The position numbers and the translations under genes are program-made. Shown one piece after another: positions 48,746 through 56,291 of a stretch of DNA of 64,000 bases. Position 1 is the first letter of the stretch. Every line of letters starts with the position of its first letter. The stretch comes from UMGS1649 sp045534225 (GTDB taxonomy: Bacteria; Bacillota; Clostridia; TANB77; CAG-465): contig JAZSJJ010000008.1 in the NCBI GenBank assembly GCA_045534225.1, positions 14,286-78,285 of the forward strand. Direction: 5' to 3'. The notes under the pieces are model-generated. The model was not told the origin of the DNA and did not search any database. It saw nothing but the letters and a program-made list of their open reading frames with translations.

Positions 48746-50842
48746 ATGTTTAGAAAATTTGAAACAGAGTTTGCTGGACGTCCACTTGTTATTGAAACAG
48801 GTAAAATGGCTGGACTAGCAAACGGGTCATGTCTAGTAAGATATGGCGACACTTGCGTATTAGTTAACGCTACAATGTCTAAAGATGCAAGGGACGGAAT
48901 AGACTTCCTACCACTTTCTGTAGACTATGAAGAAAGATTATACGCAGTAGGTAAAATACCAGGTGGTTTTGTTAAAAGAGAAGGAAAACCAACAGACAAA
49001 GCTATACTTGTATCAAGAGTAATCGATAGACCAATGAGACCATTATTCCCAAAAGATTACAGAAATGATACAGCAATCAACGCAGTAACAATGTGTATGG
49101 ATCCAGATGTATTACCAGAAGTTCCAGCAATGTTAGGTGCTTCAATTGCATTAAACATTTCTGACATACCTTTTGATAGAGTAGTTGGTGCAGCTAAAGT
49201 AGGTCTTGTTGATGGAAAACTTATTGTTAACCCAGGTTTATCAGATAGAGAAAAATCTGACCTAGATTTAACAGTAGCAGCAACAGCTGAAAAAGTATGT
49301 ATGATTGAAGCTGGTGCTAATGAAGTTCCAGACGATGTTATGTTAGAAGCAATAAAACTTGCTCACACAGAAATTAAGAAAGTAGTTGAATTTATCGAAG
49401 GAATCAAAAAAGAAATTGGTAAGCCAAAAGCTTCATACAAATCTTTTGAAATTCCAGCAGACATGTTTAATGAATTAAAAGAAAATTTCGGAACTAAAGT
49501 ATATGATGCATTACAAACTACAGATAAAACTGTAAGAGATGCAAATATGGAAAAAGTAAACGAAGAAATTAAAGCATATTATATAGAAAAATATGGTGAA
49601 GAAGCATATTTAGCAGCTAAAGCAGATATAGCAGAAGTTGTTTACAGACTAGAAAAGAAAACAGTTCGTAGTATGATAATAGATGAAGGTAAACGTCCTG
49701 ATGGTAGAGCATTTGACGAAATAAGACCTTTATCTGCAGAAGTAGATATACTTCCAAGAACACACGGTAGTGCGTTATTCTCAAGAGGACAAACACAAGT
49801 ATTATCTATAGTAACACTTGGACCTAAATCTGATGAACAAACATTAGATGGACTTGATGAAGAAGAAACTAAGAGATACATACACCATTATAACTTCCCA
49901 CCATACAGTGTTGGTGAAGCAAGACCAGTTCGTTCTCCAGGTAGAAGAGAAATTGGACACGGAGCATTAGCTGAAAGAGCATTAGAACCAGTTATACCTT
50001 CAGTAGAAGAATTCCCTTATGCAATAAGAGTTGTATCTGAAGTGTTAAGCTCAAATGGTTCAACATCTCAAGGAAGTATTTGTGGTTCAACAATGGCACT
50101 TATGGCTGCTGGTGTACCAATTAAAGCTCCAGTTGCTGGTATATCTACAGGATTATTCACTAAAGAAGATTCTGAAGATTATATAATGGTAACAGATATA
50201 CAAGGTATTGAAGACTTCTTTGGAGACATGGACTTCAAAGTTGGTGGTACTAAAAAAGGTATTACAGCAATACAAGTAGATATTAAAGTAGACGGATTAT
50301 CTTATGAAATAATAGCAGAAGCATTTGCTAAAACAAGAGTTGCAAGAGATCACATACTAGATAACGTTATGTTAAAAGCAATTCCTGAAGCAAGAGCAGA
50401 AGTATCAGAATATGCTCCTAAGATAAAAACAATAAAGATTAACCCAGACAAGATTAAAGATGTTATAGGTTCTGGTGGAAAGACTATAAACAAGATAATC
50501 GAAGATACTGGTGTTAAGATAGACATCGAAGATGATGGTACAGTATTTGTATACGGTATGGATCAAGATATGATAATGAAGGCTCTAACTACTATCGTAG
50601 GTCTTACTGAAGATGTAGAAAAAGATGCTGTATATATGGGTAAAGTAACAAAACTTATGCCAGCTTTTGCAATAGTAGAAGTATTACCTGGTAAAGAAGG
50701 ATTACTACACATATCTCAAATCTGTAAAGAAAGAGTAGAGAAAATTGAAGATAAACTTGCTTTAGGCCAAGAAATAATGGTTAAAGTTATTGAAGTGGAT
50801 AAAGACCAAGGCAAATTCAAATTATCTGCTAAAGAAGTGTAA
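48746..50842 (+). CDS. pnp: Polynucleotide phosphorylase
   Basis: A 698-residue PNPase that degrades RNA 3'-5' by phosphorolysis. Two RNase PH cores (about 1-220 and 305-540; RPDGRAFDEIRPLSAEVDILPRTHGSALFSRGQTQVL opens the second), an alpha-helical linker, KH domain (INPDKIKDVIGSGGKTINKIIEDTG) and S1 domain (VYMGKVTKLMPAFAIVEVLPGKEGLLHISQI). It starts at ATG 48746 after AAGGAGG. The next gene follows after 15 bases. Confidence 0.97.
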   Translation: MFRKFETEFAGRPLVIETGKMAGLANGSCLVRYGDTCVLVNATMSKDARDGIDFLPLSVDYEERLYAVGKIPGGFVKREGKPTDKAILVSRVIDRPMRPLFPKDYRNDTAINAVTMCMDPDVLPEVPAMLGASIALNISDIPFDRVVGAAKVGLVDGKLIVNPGLSDREKSDLDLTVAATAEKVCMIEAGANEVPDDVMLEAIKLAHTEIKKVVEFIEGIKKEIGKPKASYKSFEIPADMFNELKENFGTKVYDALQTTDKTVRDANMEKVNEEIKAYYIEKYGEEAYLAAKADIAEVVYRLEKKTVRSMIIDEGKRPDGRAFDEIRPLSAEVDILPRTHGSALFSRGQTQVLSIVTLGPKSDEQTLDGLDEEETKRYIHHYNFPPYSVGEARPVRSPGRREIGHGALAERALEPVIPSVEEFPYAIRVVSEVLSSNGSTSQGSICGSTMALMAAGVPIKAPVAGISTGLFTKEDSEDYIMVTDIQGIEDFFGDMDFKVGGTKKGITAIQVDIKVDGLSYEIIAEAFAKTRVARDHILDNVMLKAIPEARAEVSEYAPKIKTIKINPDKIKDVIGSGGKTINKIIEDTGVKIDIEDDGTVFVYGMDQDMIMKALTTIVGLTEDVEKDAVYMGKVTKLMPAFAIVEVLPGKEGLLHISQICKERVEKIEDKLALGQEIMVKVIEVDKDQGKFKLSAKEV

Positions 50843-50857
50843 AAGGAAAGTGAATTT

Positions 50858-51667
50858 ATGAAAGTTTATGCTTTTGTTGGAGTGAGTGGTTCTGGAAAGA
50901 GCCACCATTCACAAAATGTAGCTTATGAAAATGGTATAGATTATATAATAGACGATGCTTTGTTAATAAAAGGAACAAAGGTTGTTGCAGGTAAATCTGC
51001 AAAGACAGAACCTACCAAAATAGGATCTGTAAAGGCAGCTATATTTACTGATGATGATAGAAGAAATGCAATGATAAGAGCACTTAAAGCTGAAAAACCA
51101 GAATCAATTATGATACTTGGTACATCAGATGAAATGGTTGCAAAAATTGCAGAAAATTTAGGGCTTCCAGAAATAGAGAAGACTATATATATCGAAGATA
51201 TTTCTACACCAGAGCAAATAGAACAAGCTAGAAAAATAAGAAAAGAACAAGGGAAACATGTTGTTCCTGTTCCAACTTTTGAAATAAAGGAACAATTTTC
51301 TGGTTATCTATTAGATCCGCTTAAAATGTTTGAAAAACAGGATAAAGTGTATAGAGAAAAAAGCGTAATTAGACCTACATTTAGTTATCTTGGTAAGTTT
51401 ACTATTTCAGATAAAGTATTAAAAGAAATAATACAATACGAAGGAATAAAAACAGAAGGAATAACTAAGTTAGTTAAAATAGATGTAGATGAATACGAAG
51501 ATGGTGTAAAAATTAAATTACATGTAAATATCAAATTCGGACACAACATACCAAAAGTAACCAAGGAGCTACAAACAATAATAGCAAGAGAACTAGATTA
51601 TATGACTGGAATAAATATCTTAGCGATAGATATATTTGTTAAAGGTATAGATATAGATAAGAAATAG
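50858..51667 (+). CDS. P-loop protein fused to an Asp23/Gls24-like domain
   Basis: A 269-residue protein. The N-terminus has a P-loop, GVSGSGKSHH (residues 8-17), with DDALLIKG and FTDDDRRNAMIRALK downstream, as in small nucleoside/kinase-like ATPases. The final 95 residues, from about 170 (FTISDKVLKEIIQYEGIKTEGITKLVKIDVDEYEDGVKIKLHVNIKFGHNIPKV...), read as an Asp23 domain (alkaline shock/Gls24). Asp23 proteins usually act at the membrane and lack ATPase parts. It is downstream of pnp, likely cotranscribed, with a terminator at 51680-51712. Function unknown. Confidence 0.75.
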   Translation: MKVYAFVGVSGSGKSHHSQNVAYENGIDYIIDDALLIKGTKVVAGKSAKTEPTKIGSVKAAIFTDDDRRNAMIRALKAEKPESIMILGTSDEMVAKIAENLGLPEIEKTIYIEDISTPEQIEQARKIRKEQGKHVVPVPTFEIKEQFSGYLLDPLKMFEKQDKVYREKSVIRPTFSYLGKFTISDKVLKEIIQYEGIKTEGITKLVKIDVDEYEDGVKIKLHVNIKFGHNIPKVTKELQTIIARELDYMTGINILAIDIFVKGIDIDKK

Positions 51668-51679
51668 CAAAAATACAAG

Positions 51680-51712
51680 ACAGTAACACGAAAAAAGTGT
51701 TGCTGTTTTTTT
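51680..51712 (+). terminator. Terminator of the pnp operon
   Basis: ACAGTAACAC (51680-51689), GAAAAAA, GTGTTGCTGT (51697-51706), T6. Confidence 0.9.
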
Positions 51713-51750
51713 ATGATTAATATATTATAGGGAAATATTCAATAAACATC

Positions 51751-51779
51751 TTGTAAAAAAAATATATATGTAATAGTAT
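51751..51779 (+). promoter_or_regulatory. Promoter of the His-Thr leader
   Basis: TTGTAA (51751-51756), 17-base spacer, TAGTAT (51774-51779). The transcript would start about 51786, just before GAGGGGGAG. Confidence 0.6.
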
Positions 51780-51807
51780 ATATATTAATTGAGGGGGAGA
51801 ACAAAAG

Positions 51808-51873
51808 ATGAAAAACGCTGAAAGCCTTGCGGCTGTACACACACACACACACACACACAAGTACATTTACTAA
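51808..51873 (+). CDS. Leader peptide with His-Thr repeats (21 codons)
   Basis: ATG 51808 is preceded by GAGGGGGAG (51791-51799). The peptide reads MKNAESLAAVHTHTHTHKYIY and stops at TAA 51871-51873. Codons 11-17 come from the (AC)11 tract. The stop sits within the ascending arm of a terminator-like stem. Such an arrangement is typical of attenuator leaders. No larger gene is present here. Confidence 0.5.
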   Translation: MKNAESLAAVHTHTHTHKYIY

Positions 51874-51897
51874 TGAAAAAACATTAGTAGCGTTTTT
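51811..51897 (+). promoter_or_regulatory. Terminator-like, multi-branch leader structure
   Basis: AAAAACGCT (51811-51819) is complementary to AGCGTTTTT (51889-51897). Inside lie a small GCC-TTGC-GGC stem, TGTAC (51834-51838) with GTACA (51861-51865), and TACTAATG (51868-51875) with CATTAGTA (51882-51889; its last A is shared with the outer arm). T5 closes the structure, as in an intrinsic terminator. A ribosome at the peptide stop would cover the third arm and block folding. Confidence 0.55.
51837..51858 (+). repeat. (AC)11 microsatellite
   Basis: Eleven uninterrupted AC dinucleotides inside the leader peptide ORF. Long dinucleotide runs are rare in bacteria and tend to slip; gain or loss of one unit changes the frame after the repeat. 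Confidence 0.9.
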
Positions 51898-51921
51898 GCA
51901 CCCTAAAATAAAAAGATAAAT

Positions 51922-51967
51922 AAGCAAAGTAACACATACACAAAATGTATGTGCTGCTTTGCTTTTT
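51922..51967 (+). terminator. Second terminator ahead of the pilin-like gene
   Basis: AGCAAAG (51923-51929) pairs with CTTTGCT (51957-51963); CACATACA (51933-51940) pairs with TGTATGTG (51946-51953); then T4. It lies 26 bases before the start of the pilin-like gene with no clear promoter between. Confidence 0.82.
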
Positions 51968-51992
51968 GCATGTAAAAAGGAGGAATGAAAAA

Positions 51993-52877
51993 ATGCAAAA
52001 AAAAGGAATATCTTTAATAGTACTTGTTATAACAATAATTGTTATGATAATACTTGCAGCATCTGTAATAATAGCTATGAGCAACAATGGGATTATAGAT
52101 AGAGCAAATCAAGCGGTAAAACTTACAGATGAAAAACAAGTACAAGATTTAGCTGCTTTGATATGGGCAGAGACATATCTAGATCCTGAAAAGAAAGAGA
52201 ATATAGAAAATGTTGTTAAAACAGAACTTGCAAAACAAGGAGTAACAGAAACAGACTGGAATATACAAGTTTCTGTTACGGGAATTGTTATAAAGAGTAA
52301 AAATGCTCCATCATCTTCAGAAGAACAAAAGAATACAGTTACTATATCTATAGTACAAGATGAAGATTCTTATGAAACTATAGATATGGAAGACTATGTT
52401 ATAACAATTAATGGTGAAGCATATACTGCGTTAGGTACATATACAGTACCTGTTGGTGCAACTATTGAATGTACAATAGCTTTTAGAGGTATATTGGGTA
52501 TGGAACCATATATTACATATAACGGTATAGTGGTTATTGATGGTCGCGGTGATCCGTATACATTTACTGCAAATAAAGATGTAACAATAAGTCTTGGTGG
52601 AACAACAGGCGAAACATTTGCAGATATTATACAAGTTCCGAATGGACATGTATCAGCCACTATAGGTGCTAGAAAAATTGTTGTAGAAGCTGGCACTACT
52701 TGGGCACAATGGTTAGCTGATGGAAACAAAAGAATTGGATATTATGGTGAGGTTTCAATAAGTGGTAATGCTATAAAATATGATGAGTCGTATTTTGTTA
52801 GATATAATGGAGTGAATGTACTTCCAACAGATGTAATAGTAAGCGGAGCAGAATACGAAATGTATTGGCAAAGTTAA
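51993..52877 (+). CDS. Pilin-like surface protein
   Basis: About 294 residues beginning MQKKGISLIVLVITIIVMIILA, a class of prepilin-like anchor. A helical stalk (residues 25-90) is followed by two external beta-rich parts. The segment from about 150 (VECTIAFRGILGMEPYITYNG...YTFTANKDVTISLGGTTGETFADIIQ) also occurs in the next gene. The C-terminus ends YNGVNVLPTDVIVSGAEYEMYWQS. ATG 51993 is preceded by AGGAGGA. The gene lies behind two terminator-like structures, so it may be expressed only under antitermination. Fibre assembly is inferred from the leader only. Confidence 0.72.
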   Translation: MQKKGISLIVLVITIIVMIILAASVIIAMSNNGIIDRANQAVKLTDEKQVQDLAALIWAETYLDPEKKENIENVVKTELAKQGVTETDWNIQVSVTGIVIKSKNAPSSSEEQKNTVTISIVQDEDSYETIDMEDYVITINGEAYTALGTYTVPVGATIECTIAFRGILGMEPYITYNGIVVIDGRGDPYTFTANKDVTISLGGTTGETFADIIQVPNGHVSATIGARKIVVEAGTTWAQWLADGNKRIGYYGEVSISGNAIKYDESYFVRYNGVNVLPTDVIVSGAEYEMYWQS

Positions 52878-52895
52878 ATAAGAAAGTGAGATATT

Positions 52896-54095
52896 ATGAA
52901 AAAAGGAATATCTATGATAGTCCTAAGTATAACGATACTTGTAATGGCAATACTTGCTGCGACAGTAATAATATCATTAGAAGATAGTGGAATAATAGGA
53001 CGTTCTAAAAATACAGCAAAAAAACAAACATATATCCAAGAGTATGAAAGATTATCTGTTATAAAGAATGGCATATTAACAGATAACTTTGGAGAAATTA
53101 CAGTAGAAGAATATATTGCTAAACTAAAAGAAAAAGGTGTAATTGAAACAGGCGAAACTAGAAAATCTGACGATAGCATAACTGTAATAACTAAAACTGG
53201 TTATGCATTAAATATTAAACAATCAGGAGATACTGACTTATCTTTATCTTTAGGTGAAAGTAATGCTACTGTGACGATGACACAAACAACTTTATCTGGC
53301 GATGTAACATCTGGTTCTGTAAATAAAACAATAACAATAGCAACAAGTAATATATTAGGAGATGTTGTATGGACAACGAATAATCCAAGTGTTGCAACTG
53401 TAGTAGGAACTAATGAAAGTGCAACAGTAACATTAAAAGCACCAGGAACAGCTACAATTACAGCAACATATGGAAATGCAAAGGTAAGTTGTTATGTAAC
53501 AGTAAGCGGTACAATAGCAGTACCATCAATATATTTAAACAAAACAATAATTTCTAAAACAATAGATGTTGGAACAACAGCAACAGAAACAATAACAGCG
53601 ATTACACAAAACATAACTGGTAGTTTAACATGGTCATCATCGAATACAAGTGTTGCTACAGTATCTGGTAGTGGTAATAATGCAACTATAACAATAAAAG
53701 GAAAAGGTACAACAATAATAACAGCAACATACGGAAGTACAAGTGCAAGTTGTACAGTTACTGTTGAAGAAAATGATCCTAGAATCACAGTGAGTTTGAG
53801 AGAACAACAATATAATGTCATTTATAATGATTTTGAATCATGGTTTGAAGAATTTGAAATTAAAATTAATGGAGTTATATGTACCGGATTGGGTAATTTT
53901 GAAGTTCCAATCGGTTCGGAAGTTGAATGTACAATTGTGTTTATAGGAATTTTAGGAGGAGAACAATCGATTTCTTACAATGGAGAAGTTGTAGCAGTGG
54001 GAAGAAGTGAAACATATACATTTACGGCGAACAGTAATGTTGTAATTGAGCTGGGAACGGCTACAGGAGATACTTGGATAGATATTATTCAATAA
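52896..54095 (+). CDS. Pilin-like protein with two Ig-like (Big_2) domains, apparently truncated
   Basis: A 399-residue protein starting MKKGISMIVLSITILVMAILA. Residues about 140-210 and 220-290 form two Big_2 domains (VWTTNNPSVATVVGTNESATVTLKAPGTATITATYG; LTWSSSNTSVATVSGSGNNATITIKGKGTTIITATYG). From about 325 it repeats the module of the previous gene (VECTIVFIGILGGEQSISYNG...YTFTANSNVVIELGTATGDTWIDIIQ) and then stops at the point where the neighbour continues. A remnant of the missing end lies downstream. ATG 52896 is preceded by AAAGTGAG. Confidence 0.75.
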   Translation: MKKGISMIVLSITILVMAILAATVIISLEDSGIIGRSKNTAKKQTYIQEYERLSVIKNGILTDNFGEITVEEYIAKLKEKGVIETGETRKSDDSITVITKTGYALNIKQSGDTDLSLSLGESNATVTMTQTTLSGDVTSGSVNKTITIATSNILGDVVWTTNNPSVATVVGTNESATVTLKAPGTATITATYGNAKVSCYVTVSGTIAVPSIYLNKTIISKTIDVGTTATETITAITQNITGSLTWSSSNTSVATVSGSGNNATITIKGKGTTIITATYGSTSASCTVTVEENDPRITVSLREQQYNVIYNDFESWFEEFEIKINGVICTGLGNFEVPIGSEVECTIVFIGILGGEQSISYNGEVVAVGRSETYTFTANSNVVIELGTATGDTWIDIIQ

Positions 54096-54108
54096 TAAAG
54101 TAAGTTAA

Positions 54109-54216
54109 AATAAAATTGTATATTACGATTCTTATACAATCCAATATAATGGAGCGAATGTATTACCAACAGACAAAATAATAAACGGAGCGCATAATAC
54201 ATATTATGAATATTAA
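54109..54216 (+). pseudogene. Remnant of the pilin C-terminal module
   Basis: Translated in frame from 54109, this reads NKIVYYDSYTIQYNGANVLP followed by TDKIINGAHNTYYEY and a stop, closely matching the end of the upstream paralog (NAIKYDESYFVRYNGVNVLP, TDVIVSGAEYEMYWQS). It has no start codon or ribosome site. About 45 residues present in the intact paralog are missing between this and the previous stop. Confidence 0.72.
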
Positions 54217-54218
54217 TA

Positions 54219-54259
54219 AAAAAATAAAACACGAGAGATTTTCTCGTGCTTTATTTTTT
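54219..54259 (+). terminator. Terminator after the pilin-like pair
   Basis: AAATAAA/TTTATTT and CACGAGA (54230-54236)/TCTCGTG (54242-54248), then T6. Confidence 0.85.
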
Positions 54260-54275
54260 AGATAATTTCCTAATC

Positions 54276-54304
54276 TTGAAAAACACCTTCAAAAACTATA
54301 TAAT
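54276..54304 (+). promoter_or_regulatory. Promoter of the YcxB-like gene and rsmE
   Basis: TTGAAA (54276-54281), 17-base spacer, TATAAT (54299-54304). Confidence 0.65.
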
Positions 54305-54321
54305 ACTTACAGGTGATTAAT

Positions 54322-54852
54322 GTGGAAAAAGTAACAAGCAATGTAGAATATACAGAAGAATTGTTAAAAGAATTTAATAGAATTCATAACAGATATAGTA
54401 CAAGAATATTAGACAAGTTTATAAGCGTTATGGTATGGGTAACAGTTGTTTGCGATATCCTAATTTTATGGGCGGTAGGATTTGAAGCATTTAATCTTAA
54501 TTTAATATTAGCTAATATAATATTTGTAATACTTGTATTAGGAACAAAGACAGATATTGTATCAGATTTTGCAACTAAATTGTTTCTAAAATCAGATAAG
54601 ATAAATTTAAATTCTAAAGCAGAGCAAACATTTACAAAAGAAGCGGTAAGTACAGTAGATGAGCTTACTACTAGTAGGGTACCATATAACAAGTTATATA
54701 AAGTAATGGAAACAGAAAAATATATTTTCTATTACTTAAATAAAATGCAAGCGGGTATTGTAGTTAAAGAAAATAACACTAAAGAAGAAATAGAGTTTAT
54801 CTCTAGTGTGTTAAAAGAAAATGTAAATAAATATATTGTATATAACAAATAG
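54322..54852 (+). CDS. YcxB-like membrane protein
   Basis: About 176 residues: two membrane helices (VMVWVTVVCDILILWAVGFEAF and LNLILANIIFVILVLGT) then a cytoplasmic domain with YNKLYKVMETEKYIFYYLNKMQAGIVVKENNTKEEIEFI, a pattern of the YcxB-like C-terminal domain. I chose GTG 54322 because AGGTGA is correctly spaced; another GTG at 54313 lies in that site. It lies nine bases upstream of rsmE, so the two are cotranscribed. Function unknown. Confidence 0.65.
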   Translation: MEKVTSNVEYTEELLKEFNRIHNRYSTRILDKFISVMVWVTVVCDILILWAVGFEAFNLNLILANIIFVILVLGTKTDIVSDFATKLFLKSDKINLNSKAEQTFTKEAVSTVDELTTSRVPYNKLYKVMETEKYIFYYLNKMQAGIVVKENNTKEEIEFISSVLKENVNKYIVYNK

Positions 54853-54860
54853 GAGTAAGC

Positions 54861-55577
54861 ATGTCAAAGAGATTTATAGTAGATTCAAAAAACATTAAAA
54901 AATTAGATAACAACATTAGTATATTTGGTGATGAAGCTCATCATATAAATGTACTAAGATATAGAGTAAAAGACAGAGTATATATAAACGAATACGAAGT
55001 AGAAATTACGGATATGGATAAAGATTTTGTAACAGGAGTAATAGTTGGTAGTCTTGAAGAAAAAGGCGTACCAAATACTAATGTTACATTAGTACAAGCA
55101 TATCTTAAATCAGATAAGATGGAATACGTGACTCAAAAAGCAGTTGAACTTGGTGCAAAAGAAATGTTACCAGTATTATCTAAAAATTGTGTTGTTAAAC
55201 TAGATGAAAAAGATAAAAGTAAGAAGGTAGAAAGACTAAATAAAATTGCTAAAGAGGCAGTAGAACAATGTGGAAGAACAGATGAAGTAGAAGTACTAGA
55301 TGTGGAAAATTTACTTAAAGTAGATTATTCAAGATTTGACGCAGTATTAATCTGTCATGAAGCAAGTACAAACGGCTTAAAAGAAGCAATAAATAACATT
55401 AAAGATTTTAATAATATTGCAGTAATAGTTGGACCAGAAGGAGGCTTAGATGAAAAGGAAGTAGAAGAACTTCTAAAGAATAAAAATGCATATGTAGTAA
55501 GCTTGGGTGAAAGAGTTTTAAGAGCTGAAACAGCAAGTTTTTCAATACTTAGCATTCTGTGGTATGAACTAGGTTAA
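54861..55577 (+). CDS. rsmE: 16S rRNA m3U1498 methyltransferase RsmE
   Basis: A 238-residue SPOUT methyltransferase. DEAHHINVLRYRVKDRVYI is the N-terminal PUA-like part; YVTQKAVELGAKEMLPVLS, EAVEQCGRTD and IVGPEGGLDEKEVEEL followed by SLGERVLRAETASFSIL form the SAM-binding knot. It methylates U1498 in the 30S decoding region. It starts at ATG 54861 after AGGAG. Confidence 0.94.
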   Translation: MSKRFIVDSKNIKKLDNNISIFGDEAHHINVLRYRVKDRVYINEYEVEITDMDKDFVTGVIVGSLEEKGVPNTNVTLVQAYLKSDKMEYVTQKAVELGAKEMLPVLSKNCVVKLDEKDKSKKVERLNKIAKEAVEQCGRTDEVEVLDVENLLKVDYSRFDAVLICHEASTNGLKEAINNIKDFNNIAVIVGPEGGLDEKEVEELLKNKNAYVVSLGERVLRAETASFSILSILWYELG

Positions 55578-55578
55578 C

Positions 55579-55607
55579 TTGACAGTAAACATAATATATA
55601 GTATAAT
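55579..55607 (+). promoter_or_regulatory. Promoter of the divergent PAP2 gene
   Basis: TTGACA (55579-55584), 17-base spacer, TATAAT (55602-55607). Confidence 0.75.
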
Positions 55608-55651
55608 AAATAAGCTCAAAACAAAAACTAAATTCATAATTGGAGGACGGT

Positions 55652-56221
55652 ATGAAGCTAATTATCTATATAGCTTTAACAGCATTAGCAACTTGCGTTT
55701 TATCGCAAACATTAAAACTTTTATTTAACACAATGGTAAACAAAACGAAATTTAGCCTAAGGAAGATTACATCAGATGGTAATTATCCTTCTAGTCATAC
55801 AGGATTTGTAACAAGCGTAACAGCTATTTCATGGATATATACGGTACGGGAGATCTTAAATTCAGAAAACGCTAGTATAAGCGTTTGGTGCTCTATGGCA
55901 TTTACTGCTCTTGCAGTAGTCATTATTAGAGATGCTCTGGGTGTAAGATATACCGTACAGAAACTCTGTGAAACAGTAACCAAGCTTGCAGAAGGTTCTG
56001 AACATGAAGAAGAGATAAGAAAAGAGATGGACATCAAATCTGGTCATAAACCCTATGAGGTTATGGGTGGAGCAATCCTTGGTATTATTGTAGCAGCTTT
56101 TACATCATGTATTTACTACAAATTGTACAAGCTTTTGCCTATCGCAATTGTAGCATTTTCAGTATACATTGTGGTATCTATCGTGGTGTTAAAGAAGAAA
56201 AGAAAAGAAAATGCAGCCTAA
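55652..56221 (+). CDS. Divergent PAP2/DUF212 membrane protein
   Basis: About 189 residues with four or five membrane helices. DGNYPSSHTGFVTSVTAISW and VVIIRDALGVRYTVQKLCETV match the DUF212 (YuiD-type) divergent PAP2 family; the PSSHT and R..GVR motifs correspond to the phosphatase core. It probably hydrolyses a phospholipid or polyprenyl phosphate. ATG 55652 follows TTGGAGGA. The 3' half uses ATC and CTT more than nearby core genes. Its stop overlaps a terminator. Confidence 0.85.
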   Translation: MKLIIYIALTALATCVLSQTLKLLFNTMVNKTKFSLRKITSDGNYPSSHTGFVTSVTAISWIYTVREILNSENASISVWCSMAFTALAVVIIRDALGVRYTVQKLCETVTKLAEGSEHEEEIRKEMDIKSGHKPYEVMGGAILGIIVAAFTSCIYYKLYKLLPIAIVAFSVYIVVSIVVLKKKRKENAA

Positions 56222-56244
56222 TTACAAATTAGGCTGTATTTTTT
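56213..56244 (+). terminator. Terminator of the PAP2-like gene
   Basis: CAGCCTAATT (56214-56223) and AATTAGGCTG (56227-56236), then TATTTTTT; the stem starts in the final codons. Confidence 0.88.
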
Positions 56245-56291
56245 GCGCCTTTTGTGATAGAATATACCCATAATATATAACGGAGAAATAA

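Noticed and set aside
51720..51960. A small protein-coding gene from the minus strand over the (AC) tract
   Set aside because: The frames (e.g. the Val-Cys repeat) lack ribosome sites and arise from the dinucleotide repeat.
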